In this document: piece by piece, positions 1 to 6,827 of the stretch
How positions within the stretch are numbered: position 1 is the first letter of the stretch
Layout of the letters: each line of letters opens with the position of its first letter
Assembly (NCBI GenBank): GCA_017882025.1
Contig: JADGQG010000009.1
Location: 1-21,523, forward strand
DNA from: Chloroflexota bacterium
Lineage (GTDB): Bacteria; Chloroflexota; Limnocylindria; Limnocylindrales; CSP1-4
Length of the DNA: 21,523 nt
Reading direction: 5' to 3'
Position numbers and translations under genes: made by a program
The notes under the pieces: generated by a model
Seen by the model: only the letters and a program-made list of their open reading frames with translations
The model's database searches: none
What the model was told of the DNA's origin: nothing

Positions 1-68
1 ATCGCCGCGACGCTGCGCGCCTGTCCGCGCCTCCGCAGTCGCCGAAACGGGCGCGGCGGGGGGTACCC
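1..68. other. Window edge downstream of glgE
   Basis: These 68 bases follow the glgE stop codon on the minus strand. I see no start codon, Shine-Dalgarno sequence or convincing hairpin. The stretch is too short to tell whether the operon continues. Confidence 0.3.
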
Positions 69-2051
69 TCAGGCGTAGTAGTCGAAGTCGTGCTCGGTCC
101 GGACCTTGCGGCGGATCGCGAAGATGTTCGCCTGCGCGACCTGCGGATGCAGCTCGACATAGTTGCGCGGGCCGTTCCAGAGGTGGCGACCGCCGCCCAG
201 CAGGTCATGGACCTGGTAGGGCTGGAGCGGGTCGATCTTCAGCTCTTCGAGCGGGAGCTCAACGAACCCCGACTGAACGTAGTGAGGATCGAGGTTGACC
301 ACGACCAGCACCTGGCTCGACAGGTCCGGCGTGCTCTTGCTGAAGGCGATCAGCTGGTCGTTGTCGACATGGTGGAAGCGCAGGTCGTGGTTCGCCCGGA
401 AGGCCGGGTTCTCGCGCCGGATCCGGTTGACCTGGCCGATCAGCCCGGCAAGAGTGCCGCTGCGATCGATCCGCCACGGCCGGATCTCGAACTTCTCCGA
501 GTCGAGGTACTCCTCCTTGCCCGGGGCCAACGGCCGGTCGTCGCACTCCTCGAAGGCCGGCCCGTAGATCCCGTAGCTGGGCCCGAGCGTCGCGGCGAGG
601 ATGAACCGTGCTGCGAAGCCCGCGCGGCCGCTGTACTGGAGGAACTCGGGCAGGATGTCGGGCGTGTTCGGCCAGAGGTTCGCGCTGAAGAACTCGCGCA
701 CCGGCGTCTGCGTCAGCTCGGTCAGGAACTGCGTCAGCTCCGCCTTCGTGTTGCGCCATGGGAAGTAGTTGTACGACTGGGTGAACCCCAGCTTGGCGAG
801 GCGATAGAGGACGTTGGGCCGGGTGAACGCCTCGGCGAGGAAGAGCGCGTCCGGGTGGGCCCGCTTGATCTCGCCGATCAGCCACTCCCAGAAGGCGAAG
901 GGCTTGGTGTGGGGGTTGTCGATCCGGAAGACCCGGATTCCCTGCTCGATCCAGAAGTCGATGACGCCCTTGAGCTCGTCCCATAGCCCCCGCCAGTCGT
1001 CGGTCTCGAAGTCGAACGGGTAGATGTCCTGGTACTTCTTCGGCGGGTTCTCGGCGTACTGGATCATCCCGTCGGGTCGCATCCGGAACCACTCGGGGTG
1101 CTCCGTGACGTACGGGTGGTCGGGCGAGCACTGGAAGGCGATGTCAAGCGCCAGCTCGATGTCGTGCTCCGCCGCGGCGGCCACGAGGTGCCGGAAGTCC
1201 TCCAGCGTACCCAGTTCCGGGTGGACCGCCGTGTGGCCGCCCTCGGCCGCGCCGATCGCCCAGGGGCTGCCGGGATCGTCAGGGCCCGCGACCGGCGTGT
1301 TGTTGCGCCCCTTGCGGAAGCTGCGGCCGATCGGGTGGATCGGCGGCAGGTAGAGCACGTCGAACCCCATCGCGGCCACGTCGGCAAGGCGGTCCTCGAC
1401 ATGCCTGAACGTGCCGTGACGGCCGGGCTCGGTCGTGCTGGAGCGCGGGAACAGCTCGTACCACGCGCCGTACCGCGCGCGCTCCCGGTCCACGACAACG
1501 GCGAGCTCCGGCTCGTAGACCGCCACGCACAGGCGCTCGGCGTGGCCGGCCATCAGGACGGCCAGCTCGGCCGAGAGCGCCCTGTCCACCGCGTCGCTGC
1601 CGCCGCTGTGCATCGCGGCAGCGAGCTCGCCCAGGCGAGCCGCGTCGGCGCCGGTCGCGCGCGCCGCGGCGGCTTCCACGAGCGGCGCGCCGATCAGCAG
1701 GTCGACCGCGACGTCCTGTCCCGCATCCACGCGCATGGCAAGCGCCCGCGACCAGGTGAGGAAGCGATCCACCCAGGCCGCCACCGTGTAGCGGTACTGG
1801 CCCATCTCGCGGACCGTGAATGCGGCCCGCCAGTGGTCGTTGACGAGGGGCTCCATCGGCACCTCGATCCACTCCGCGTCGGCCTCGCGCCGGTAGCGCA
1901 GCACGCTCGCGAGCGCATCGTGCCCGTCGGCATAGACGATGGCCTCCACGGTCACCGTGTCACCGATCACGCGCTTGACCGGGAACTCGCCGCAGTCGAC
2001 CCTCGGCGTCACCCCCTCGATCACGACGCGGCTCCTGGTGTCGCTTCTCAC
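69..2051 (-). CDS. glgE: GlgE, alpha-1,4-glucan:maltose-1-phosphate maltosyltransferase (GH13)
   Basis: GlgE transfers maltosyl units from maltose-1-phosphate to the non-reducing end of an alpha-1,4-glucan, releasing phosphate in the cytosol. The 660-residue product is normal for the family. It starts with the usual N-terminal beta domain (RVVIEGVTPRVDCGEFPVKR), followed by the GH13 barrel. VFRIDNPHTKP carries the nucleophile Asp378 and FLAEAFTRPN the acid/base Glu407. Their 29-residue spacing matches the Asp/Glu pair of Streptomyces GlgE. The open frame extends 66 codons further upstream, but that part is low-complexity and unlike the family. A GTG at 2051 has AGGAGG six bases upstream (2058-2063), so I start there. 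The gene is last in the glgA-glgM-glgE operon, 67 bases after the glgM stop. Its donor sugar is what GlgM makes. Confidence 0.96.
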   Translation of the reverse strand: MRSDTRSRVVIEGVTPRVDCGEFPVKRVIGDTVTVEAIVYADGHDALASVLRYRREADAEWIEVPMEPLVNDHWRAAFTVREMGQYRYTVAAWVDRFLTWSRALAMRVDAGQDVAVDLLIGAPLVEAAAARATGADAARLGELAAAMHSGGSDAVDRALSAELAVLMAGHAERLCVAVYEPELAVVVDRERARYGAWYELFPRSSTTEPGRHGTFRHVEDRLADVAAMGFDVLYLPPIHPIGRSFRKGRNNTPVAGPDDPGSPWAIGAAEGGHTAVHPELGTLEDFRHLVAAAAEHDIELALDIAFQCSPDHPYVTEHPEWFRMRPDGMIQYAENPPKKYQDIYPFDFETDDWRGLWDELKGVIDFWIEQGIRVFRIDNPHTKPFAFWEWLIGEIKRAHPDALFLAEAFTRPNVLYRLAKLGFTQSYNYFPWRNTKAELTQFLTELTQTPVREFFSANLWPNTPDILPEFLQYSGRAGFAARFILAATLGPSYGIYGPAFEECDDRPLAPGKEEYLDSEKFEIRPWRIDRSGTLAGLIGQVNRIRRENPAFRANHDLRFHHVDNDQLIAFSKSTPDLSSQVLVVVNLDPHYVQSGFVELPLEELKIDPLQPYQVHDLLGGGRHLWNGPRNYVELHPQVAQANIFAIRRKVRTEHDFDYYA

Positions 2052-2118
2052 CTGTTCCCTCCTGTGCGCTCGTCGGTCGTGGGGCCGGCATTCGGACGTG
2101 TCCCGGCCGCCCGGCGTC

Positions 2119-3339
2119 CTAGTCGCCGGCCACCAGGGACCGGTACAGGTCCAGTGTCTGCCGGGCGATCGCGGCCCAGCTGAAGTGATCCTCGACGCGC
2201 CGGCGACCGGCAAGCCCGAACCGCTCGCCCAAGCTCGAATCGAGGGCAACCCGGTTGACCGCGGCGGCGAGATCGGACGAGAACTTCGGCGGTTCGACCG
2301 GCTCGAAGGTGCCCTCGCGGATCTCGAGATCGACGAGGAGCCCGGTCTCCTCCGGGACCACCACCTCCGGGATCCCGCCCACGGCCGACGCGACGACGGC
2401 CGTCTGGCAGGCCATTGCCTCGAGGTTGATGATCCCGAACGGCTCGTAGACCGACGGGCAGCAGAAGACGGCCGCGTGCGAGTAGAGCTGGATCGCCTCC
2501 GCGCGCGGGACCATCTCCCGGATCCAGATCACGTCCGCCCGCCCGGCTCTGATCTCGGCCACGCGCGCGGCCATCTCGCTGCCGATCTCCGGCGTGTCCG
2601 GGGCGCCGGCGCAAAGCACCACCTGGAGTGCCGGGTCGATCTGCGGGATCGCGTTGACGAGGTGGATGATCCCCTTCTGGCGCGTGATGCGGCCGACGAA
2701 CAGCACGTACGGGCGGTCCGGGTCGATCCCGTGGCGCACGAGGGCATCGACCCTCGGGTCGCGGCGGTACTGGTCCAGGTCGACCCCGTTGTGGATCACG
2801 TGGACCTGGTCCGGCGCGACCGCGAAGTTGCGCAGGACGTCGTTTCGGGTCTCCTGCGAGACCGCGATCACCGCGTCGGCGTCCTCGATCGCCGTCCGCT
2901 CCATCCAGGCGGACAGGCCGTAGGCATTGCCGAGCTGCTCCACCTTCCAGGGCCGCAGCGGCTCGAGGGAGTGGGTAGTCAGGACCAGCGGGATCCCCCA
3001 CAGCTTCTTGGCCAGGAATCCCGCCATGTCCGTGTACCACGTGTGGCAGTGGACGACGTCGGCGTCGAGGGTGTCCTTCGCCATCGCCAGGCTGCGCTGG
3101 AAGGCATCGAGGGCGCCCCCGAAGCGGGGATCTGTGTCCCGACGAGCGTCGTCCCACGCCCCGTACCCCCGCACCCGGAGGCCGGGCTCGCGAACGTCCT
3201 GGTCTCCGAAGCAGCGGACCTCGACCGGGACCAGGCGGGCCAGCTCGCGGCTCAGGTATTCGACGTGGACGCCCGCCCCACCGTAGACCAGGGGTGGGTA
3301 CTCGTTGGTGAACAGCGCGACCTTGCCGAGCATCGACAC
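2119..3339 (-). CDS. glgM: GlgM-type GT4 glycogen synthase / maltose-1-phosphate synthase
   Basis: This is a GT4 glycosyltransferase of the actinobacterial 'glycogen synthase' family (TIGR02149-like), about 406 residues. In mycobacteria this family (GlgM, Rv1212c) joins ADP-glucose to glucose-1-phosphate to give maltose-1-phosphate, the GlgE donor. Visible landmarks are the N-terminal acceptor motif VYGGAGVHVEYLSREL, the nucleotide-binding half beginning FVGRITRQKGI, and the GT4 E-x7-E signature in YEPFGIINLEAM followed by VGGIPEVV. I start at GTG 3339 because GAGAGG (3347-3352) sits seven bases upstream. ATG 3333 is the alternative. The upstream in-frame GTG at 3354 has no ribosome site. The gene lies 41 bases after glgA and 67 before glgE. 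Adjacency to glgE makes the maltose-1-phosphate role more likely than simple glucan elongation, but that is inference. Confidence 0.93.
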   Translation of the reverse strand: MSMLGKVALFTNEYPPLVYGGAGVHVEYLSRELARLVPVEVRCFGDQDVREPGLRVRGYGAWDDARRDTDPRFGGALDAFQRSLAMAKDTLDADVVHCHTWYTDMAGFLAKKLWGIPLVLTTHSLEPLRPWKVEQLGNAYGLSAWMERTAIEDADAVIAVSQETRNDVLRNFAVAPDQVHVIHNGVDLDQYRRDPRVDALVRHGIDPDRPYVLFVGRITRQKGIIHLVNAIPQIDPALQVVLCAGAPDTPEIGSEMAARVAEIRAGRADVIWIREMVPRAEAIQLYSHAAVFCCPSVYEPFGIINLEAMACQTAVVASAVGGIPEVVVPEETGLLVDLEIREGTFEPVEPPKFSSDLAAAVNRVALDSSLGERFGLAGRRRVEDHFSWAAIARQTLDLYRSLVAGD

Positions 3340-3380
3340 CGGACAACCTCTCACGTAGCGAGCGAGCGCTCGCAGGTGCC

Positions 3381-4946
3381 TCAGACGGGGCGCGACCGGG
3401 ATCGCCCTTCGACCCCGACAAGGCTAGCCCGTTGACGCGCGTCGGGTGGGCCCTGCAACGCGTCGGTCCGCGCCGCGCGGCGGCGGGCGATCGCCCGCCG
3501 GAACATCGCCGCGTATGCCGGGGCCGAGGTCGACTCCCAGGCCCAGTCAAGCGTCATGCACCGGACCACGAGCGCCGCCCACGCCGCTCGGTCGGCCGCA
3601 CCGACGGCCGCGAGCATCGCGAGGGCCCGCTCGACCGAATCGGCGAGCGCCTCCGGGGTCGCCGGGCCGAAGAGGAACCCGGTCCCATGGTCCGGGTCGT
3701 CAGTCACGTCCCTGATCGTGTCGGCCAGGCCACCCGTGCGACGCGCCACGGGCGGCGTGCCGTAGCGCATCGCGATCATCTGGCCCTGCCCGCACGGCTC
3801 GAACCGGGATGGCATCAGGAACAGGTCCGCGCCCGCGTAGATCCTCCGAGCGAGGTCGCGGTCGAACCGCTCCAGCATGGCGACGCGGCGGGGCGCCGAG
3901 CCTGCGAGCGAGCGCATGCCCATCACCAGCCGCGGGTCGCCGCTGCCCAGCGCCACGAGGCGCGCCCCCGCGGCGAGCAGGCGCGGCAGCGCGCCGGCCA
4001 CGAGGTCGAACCCCTTCTGCGGATCGAGCCTGCCGATGACCCCGAGTACGGGCCCGGGGTCATCGGGATCGAACCCCACCCGCGCCAGCAGGTCGCGCCG
4101 GCAGGCTGCCTTGCCCGACGGATCGCGGACGTCGTAGCGGGCCGCGAGCGCGGCGTCGGTGGCGGGGTCCCAGAGCGCCTGGTCGAGGCCGTTGAGGATC
4201 CCGATGAACCGGTCGCCGCGCGAGGCGAGGTCGCCGTCGAGTCCCTGGCCCGCCTCGGGCGTGAGGACTTCGCGCGCATACGTCGGGCTCACCGTGTTGA
4301 CCATCTCTGCCCGGCGGATGCCCTCCGCGAGCAGGTCGATGCCCCAGCCGTCGCCGACGCCCGCCGCCGCGGCGCCAAGGCCGAGCTCGGGCGCTCGCTC
4401 CCGCGGCGTCCAGCCATGGTAGGCGGGGTTGTGAACGGTGAGCGTGATCGCGGCGCCGCCGAGGATCGGGTCGTCCGCGTAGACGATGTCGCGGAGGATG
4501 GCCACCGGGCAGGCATGCCAGTCGTGGATCGCGATCACGTCGACCGGGCGCCCTTCGTGCCGGCGAGCCTCAAGGGCCGCCCGCCCCAGGAGGGTGAACC
4601 GGCGGGCGTTGTCCGGGAACTCCACGGGCCCGTCACCGTAGACGCCGCTGCGGTCGAAGCACGGCGGGTAATCGACGAGCCGGAGCCGGTAGCCGCCGGC
4701 ATCGAAGCTCCTGATCGTGACCTCGGCCGTCCCGGCGTCCCCGTCGGGCACGCCCACGCACAGGTCGTCGAGCGGCGTGCCGGCGGGGATCGCGACGAAC
4801 GGGTAGCGCGGGAGGAACACTTCGACCGACTCGTCGAGGAGGCCGGGGATTCGTCCCAGGGCCCGCGCCAGGGCGTCCACGACGTCGCCGAGACCCCCGA
4901 TCTTGGCCCACGGCTCGCATTCGGCGGCGACGAACAGCACCTGCAT
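3381..4946 (-). CDS. glgA: GlgA, GT5 glycogen/starch synthase
   Basis: GT5 ADP-glucose-dependent glycogen synthase, 521 residues, elongating alpha-1,4-glucan chains in the cytosol. The N-terminus has the nucleotide-sugar loop AKIGGLGDVVDAL (KxGGL motif). The C-terminal Rossmann domain starts IGRLDPQKGFDLV and carries the family signature PSRFEPCGQGQMIAMRYGTPP with TGGLADTI. ATG 4946 gives the canonical family start MQVLFVAAECEPWAKIGGL. An in-frame GTG at 4997 would add 17 arginine/alanine-rich residues not seen in the family. There is no Shine-Dalgarno, but TACCAT lies at 4955-4960 (minus strand), eight bases before the ATG, so a leaderless start is possible. The last ~35 residues are a basic, poorly conserved extension. 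This is the first gene of the biosynthetic operon. Having both GT5 and GT4 synthases together is notable. Confidence 0.95.
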   Translation of the reverse strand: MQVLFVAAECEPWAKIGGLGDVVDALARALGRIPGLLDESVEVFLPRYPFVAIPAGTPLDDLCVGVPDGDAGTAEVTIRSFDAGGYRLRLVDYPPCFDRSGVYGDGPVEFPDNARRFTLLGRAALEARRHEGRPVDVIAIHDWHACPVAILRDIVYADDPILGGAAITLTVHNPAYHGWTPRERAPELGLGAAAAGVGDGWGIDLLAEGIRRAEMVNTVSPTYAREVLTPEAGQGLDGDLASRGDRFIGILNGLDQALWDPATDAALAARYDVRDPSGKAACRRDLLARVGFDPDDPGPVLGVIGRLDPQKGFDLVAGALPRLLAAGARLVALGSGDPRLVMGMRSLAGSAPRRVAMLERFDRDLARRIYAGADLFLMPSRFEPCGQGQMIAMRYGTPPVARRTGGLADTIRDVTDDPDHGTGFLFGPATPEALADSVERALAMLAAVGAADRAAWAALVVRCMTLDWAWESTSAPAYAAMFRRAIARRRAARTDALQGPPDARQRASLVGVEGRSRSRPV

Positions 4947-4985
4947 CAGGCGCGATGGTAGCCGCGCCGTCGCGCGCGCGCCACC

Positions 4986-5031
4986 AAACCGGTTCACGAT
5001 CGGTCCGCGCCTCCGGCATGATCCCGGCGCA
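4986..5031 (+). repeat. Left copy of 46-bp direct repeat (relic of glgP promoter region)
   Basis: Aligned without gaps at an offset of 5,770 to 10756-10801; about 39 of 46 positions are identical. Shared blocks are AAACCGGTTCAC and CTCCGG-C/T-ATGATCCCGGCGCA. In this copy the -10-like hexamer is CATGAT (TATGAT in the right copy) and the -35-like hexamer TTCACG (TTCACA at right), so it looks like a decayed promoter. It lies 40 bases upstream of glgA but in the same orientation as the glgP copy. Confidence 0.75.
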
Positions 5032-5151
5032 AGGGGTGAGGACTTCCTGGCGGCTACCAGAGGGGACTTTCCAGGACCATCCTGCCGGGTTTGGGGGACG
5101 GCAGCTGTCCGTTCGGCTTATCCGGTATCGTGGCCTATAAGGAATTCGGGA
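5032..5151. other. Short intergenic stretch, island left edge
   Basis: There is no supported gene here. The last part may carry the promoter of the following truncated HTH gene: TATAAG at 5136-5141 resembles a -10 box, but no good -35 is visible. Confidence 0.3.
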
Positions 5152-5253
5152 GTGCCGGACGTGGGGTTCAGCAAGTCGTTCTACTCGCCCCACGAGGTGG
5201 CCGCGATGGCCAGTGTCCATCCGTCCACCCGAAGCGCTCGAGCGACCCGGTGA
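5152..5253 (+). pseudogene. Truncated HTH_17 (MerR/excisionase-like) DNA-binding gene
   Basis: A GTG at 5152 preceded by AAGGA (5139-5143, eight-base spacing) opens a 33-codon frame. Its residues KSFYSPHEVAAMASVHPST match the first helix-turn-helix of the HTH_17 family (typically FYTxxEVAxMLxVxxxTV). After HPST, at about 5226, similarity stops and the frame soon ends. What remains is the 5' end of a small DNA-binding regulator cut by whatever follows. The good ribosome site suggests the gene was once functional. It resembles the intact HTH_17 gene at 8883-9149. The call rests on a short stretch. Confidence 0.5.
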
Positions 5254-5518
5254 GGATGGCGTGGGGGCGCTCGAGGATCTCCCGGATGAAGGGGTCGTCA
5301 GCCGCAAGGGCCGCCGAGAAGCGGGCGGGATCCATGACCTGGGGCGAGAAGTGCTTGCCAAGCTGCGTCTCCACTCCGTGCAGGCCGAGGCCGGCCTTGA
5401 CGGCGCGGACCAGGTGATCGGACACGGTGGTGTAGGGCAGGCCCGTGGCCGCCCCGGTCGCGCGGCGGCTCAGCGCCTCGCCGAGGGCGAGGCGGAGGAT
5501 CTCGCGGATCTTGCGCAT
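5168..5518 (-). pseudogene. Composite remnant: IS21 istA N-terminus joined to a possible nucleotidyltransferase C-terminus
   Basis: From ATG 5518 the first ~45 residues (MRKIREILRL, then SRRATGAATGLPYTTVSDHL) match the N-terminal HTH of IS21-family IstA transposases. At about 5384 the similarity breaks off. The next ~50 residues (LGKHFSPQVMDPARF, DDPFIREILERPHAILTG) are unlike IstA. They resemble the C-terminal tail of HTH-nucleotidyltransferase proteins, which often read 'NPxVMxPxxFxxxL...FLxxVLxxPKxFLIG'. The frame runs on to a stop at 5168 through sequence shared with the truncated HTH gene. I read this as two unrelated remnants fused by deletion, not a working transposase. The IstA half is fairly secure; the second half is tentative. 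Confidence 0.55.
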
Positions 5519-5694
5519 GGCGGAACGGGGGCGTGGCACCGGCATCGGTCCTCGAACGGCTGATCGTCCGAGCCACGATGGCGGACCTTGGTGCCCTCAC
5601 GTCAGCGCGCCGACGGCCTCACGGGCGGGTGATCGGAAACCTCCGAAACGACTGATCGGATTGGAGCGAAACGGGTGATCGGATTGGAGCGAAA
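5384..5694 (-). mobile_element. IS21-family element remnant (left end plus start of istA)
   Basis: IstA-like coding (5384-5518) is followed upstream by about 107 bases of leader and then a three-unit 23-bp terminal array (5626-5694). This is the arrangement at the left end of IS21 elements. The catalytic DDE part of IstA, the istB helper gene and the other end are absent. The outer end coincides with position 5694/5695, where the neighbouring ATPase coding sequence abruptly begins, so this element probably truncated that gene. Confidence 0.6.
5626..5694 (-). repeat. Three tandem 23-bp repeats (IS21-like terminal array)
   Basis: The units are 5672-5694, 5649-5671 and 5626-5648, perfectly contiguous. 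On the minus strand each begins TTTCG and contains CCGATCA. The outer two share 21 of 23 bases (TTTCGCTCCAATCCGATCA in both); the inner one has a diverged middle (TTTCGGAGGTTTCCGATCA). Multiple terminal repeats of about this size are typical of IS21 ends, where they bind the transposase. Confidence 0.75.
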
Positions 5695-6591
5695 TCCGCA
5701 ATCGGAGCATTCACTCGACTGCGAGACTTCATCAGCGGAGTCCCGAGGCCGGTCTTCTACCAGAGCGACCTGGACCTCGCAGTCATGGCCCACGGCTCAC
5801 AACAGCAGCCAGCCTCCGCCCTGATCGAAGGCGCCTTCGGCCTCGCCGATACGCTGGCCGTGCAGAAAGGGAAGCGAGCGGTCGTCGTGTTCGACGAGTT
5901 CCACGAGCTTCGGAAGATCTCGCCACAGATCTTCTCGCGCGTGCGTGCGGTGCTTCAACACCACATGACCCACACTTATGTCTTCATGGGCTCGGACGTC
6001 GGAATGCTGAACGCGATGTTCAGGGATCCCCGGAAGATGCCCTTTGGGCTTGCGGTGTCGATCAACTTCGGCCTTCCGACACCCGACGCGTGGCGGGCGT
6101 ACATCGAAGGCCGGTTTGCCAAGCTCGGCGTGTCGCTTCGCCCGGGAGAGGCCGACGAGTTGATCTCGTTCACCGGCGGCCATCCAAGGGACCTGATGGA
6201 AGCCTGCGAGCATCTGCTCACCCTTCGCAGCCTCAACCGCGAGGCGGATGGTGCGGTCAAGCTCGCCGAGGAGAAGACGCTCAATAGCCTGCGAGTCAAG
6301 TTCGACGAGCTGTGGCGCCGTCTTGAACAGCCGGCCGGGACACAGACGACCGCGGGTCGGATCGTGAATGGGCAACCGATCTACGGGCGAGGGCGCCCGC
6401 AGAAGTCGGTGTCCAGGACGATCGAGAAACTCGGGCGCGAAGGTATCGTTCGCCGCGTTGGAAGAGGGGCTTACGAGTTCACGGAGCCGCTCTTCGCTCG
6501 ATACATCCGCGAGCTGACTTCCCCGTGGGCGGTCCCCACAGGAGAACAGAAGGCCGTTATCCCGCGGTTGTCGAGCCGCGCGACGGCTTGA
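5695..6591 (+). pseudogene. 5'-truncated AAA ATPase of the archaeal-ATPase (ATPase_2) type
   Basis: Coding similarity starts right after the IS21 repeats (FTRLRDFISGVPRPVFYQSDLDLAV) and continues past ATG 5785 to a stop at 6589. Walker B is clear (RAVVVFDEFHEL, Asp37/Glu38 counted from 5785), followed by a sensor-like YVFMGSD. The C-terminal winged helix is also clear (SVSRTIEKLGREGIVRRVGRG, then EFTEPLFARYIREL). No Walker A/P-loop is present: the reading frame upstream runs through the repeats to a stop at 5653. Full-length relatives have the P-loop 60-100 residues before Walker B. Without it ATP binding should be lost. Translation from ATG 5785 (268 residues) is possible but would give an inactive protein. 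It looks like the 3' part of an intact gene interrupted by the IS element. Confidence 0.75.
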
Positions 6592-6827
6592 TCTGCGGCT
6601 CTCGTTCGTACAGCGCGAACAAGCCGGTCATGACGTCACGGGAATGGCCCCTGGGCGTCTTGATCCGCGAGATCTGGTCGCCAGGGGCGACCCCGCTGCC
6701 AGTGGAGGGACGACTGCATCGAGCCGGTCGGCCGGCGCGAGCGGGTCGCGGGAACCGGGTGCCGAAGGTGCGGGTCTCCCTGACCGGCTCGCCCGCCGGC
6801 CCTTCGGGCCTGCTTCGAAACCGCGCT
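6592..6827. other. Intergenic stretch between two ATPase genes
   Basis: There is no supported gene in these 236 bases. A weak hairpin (GGCCC-TTC-GGGCC, 6798-6810) lies 18 bases beyond the stop of the minus-strand ATPase and could help termination, but it has no T-run. A minus-strand frame across 6600-6690 reads protein-like (SRIKTPRGHSRDVMTGLF) but has no start, and I cannot assign it. Confidence 0.35.

Noticed and set aside
2052..2249. N-terminal extension of GlgE from 2249
   Set aside because: The extra 66 residues are unlike the family and would overlap glgM; GTG 2051 has an ideal ribosome site.
3362..3373. GCGAGCGCTCGC palindrome between glgA and glgM
   Set aside because: Short self-complementary runs of this kind are expected by chance in such GC-rich DNA; no T-run or promoter nearby.
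1098..3435. Plus-strand frames opposite glgE and glgM
   Set aside because: Shadow frames with low-complexity Arg/Asp/His-rich translations; the minus-strand genes are clear.
5626..5694. Three 23-bp repeats considered as a CRISPR fragment
   Set aside because: The units are directly contiguous with no spacers, and they sit at an IS21-like end next to an IstA start.
6592..6690. Minus-strand protein-like stretch containing SRIKTPRGHSRDVMTGLF
   Set aside because: No start codon, no family match I can name; it may be a fragment but cannot be supported.
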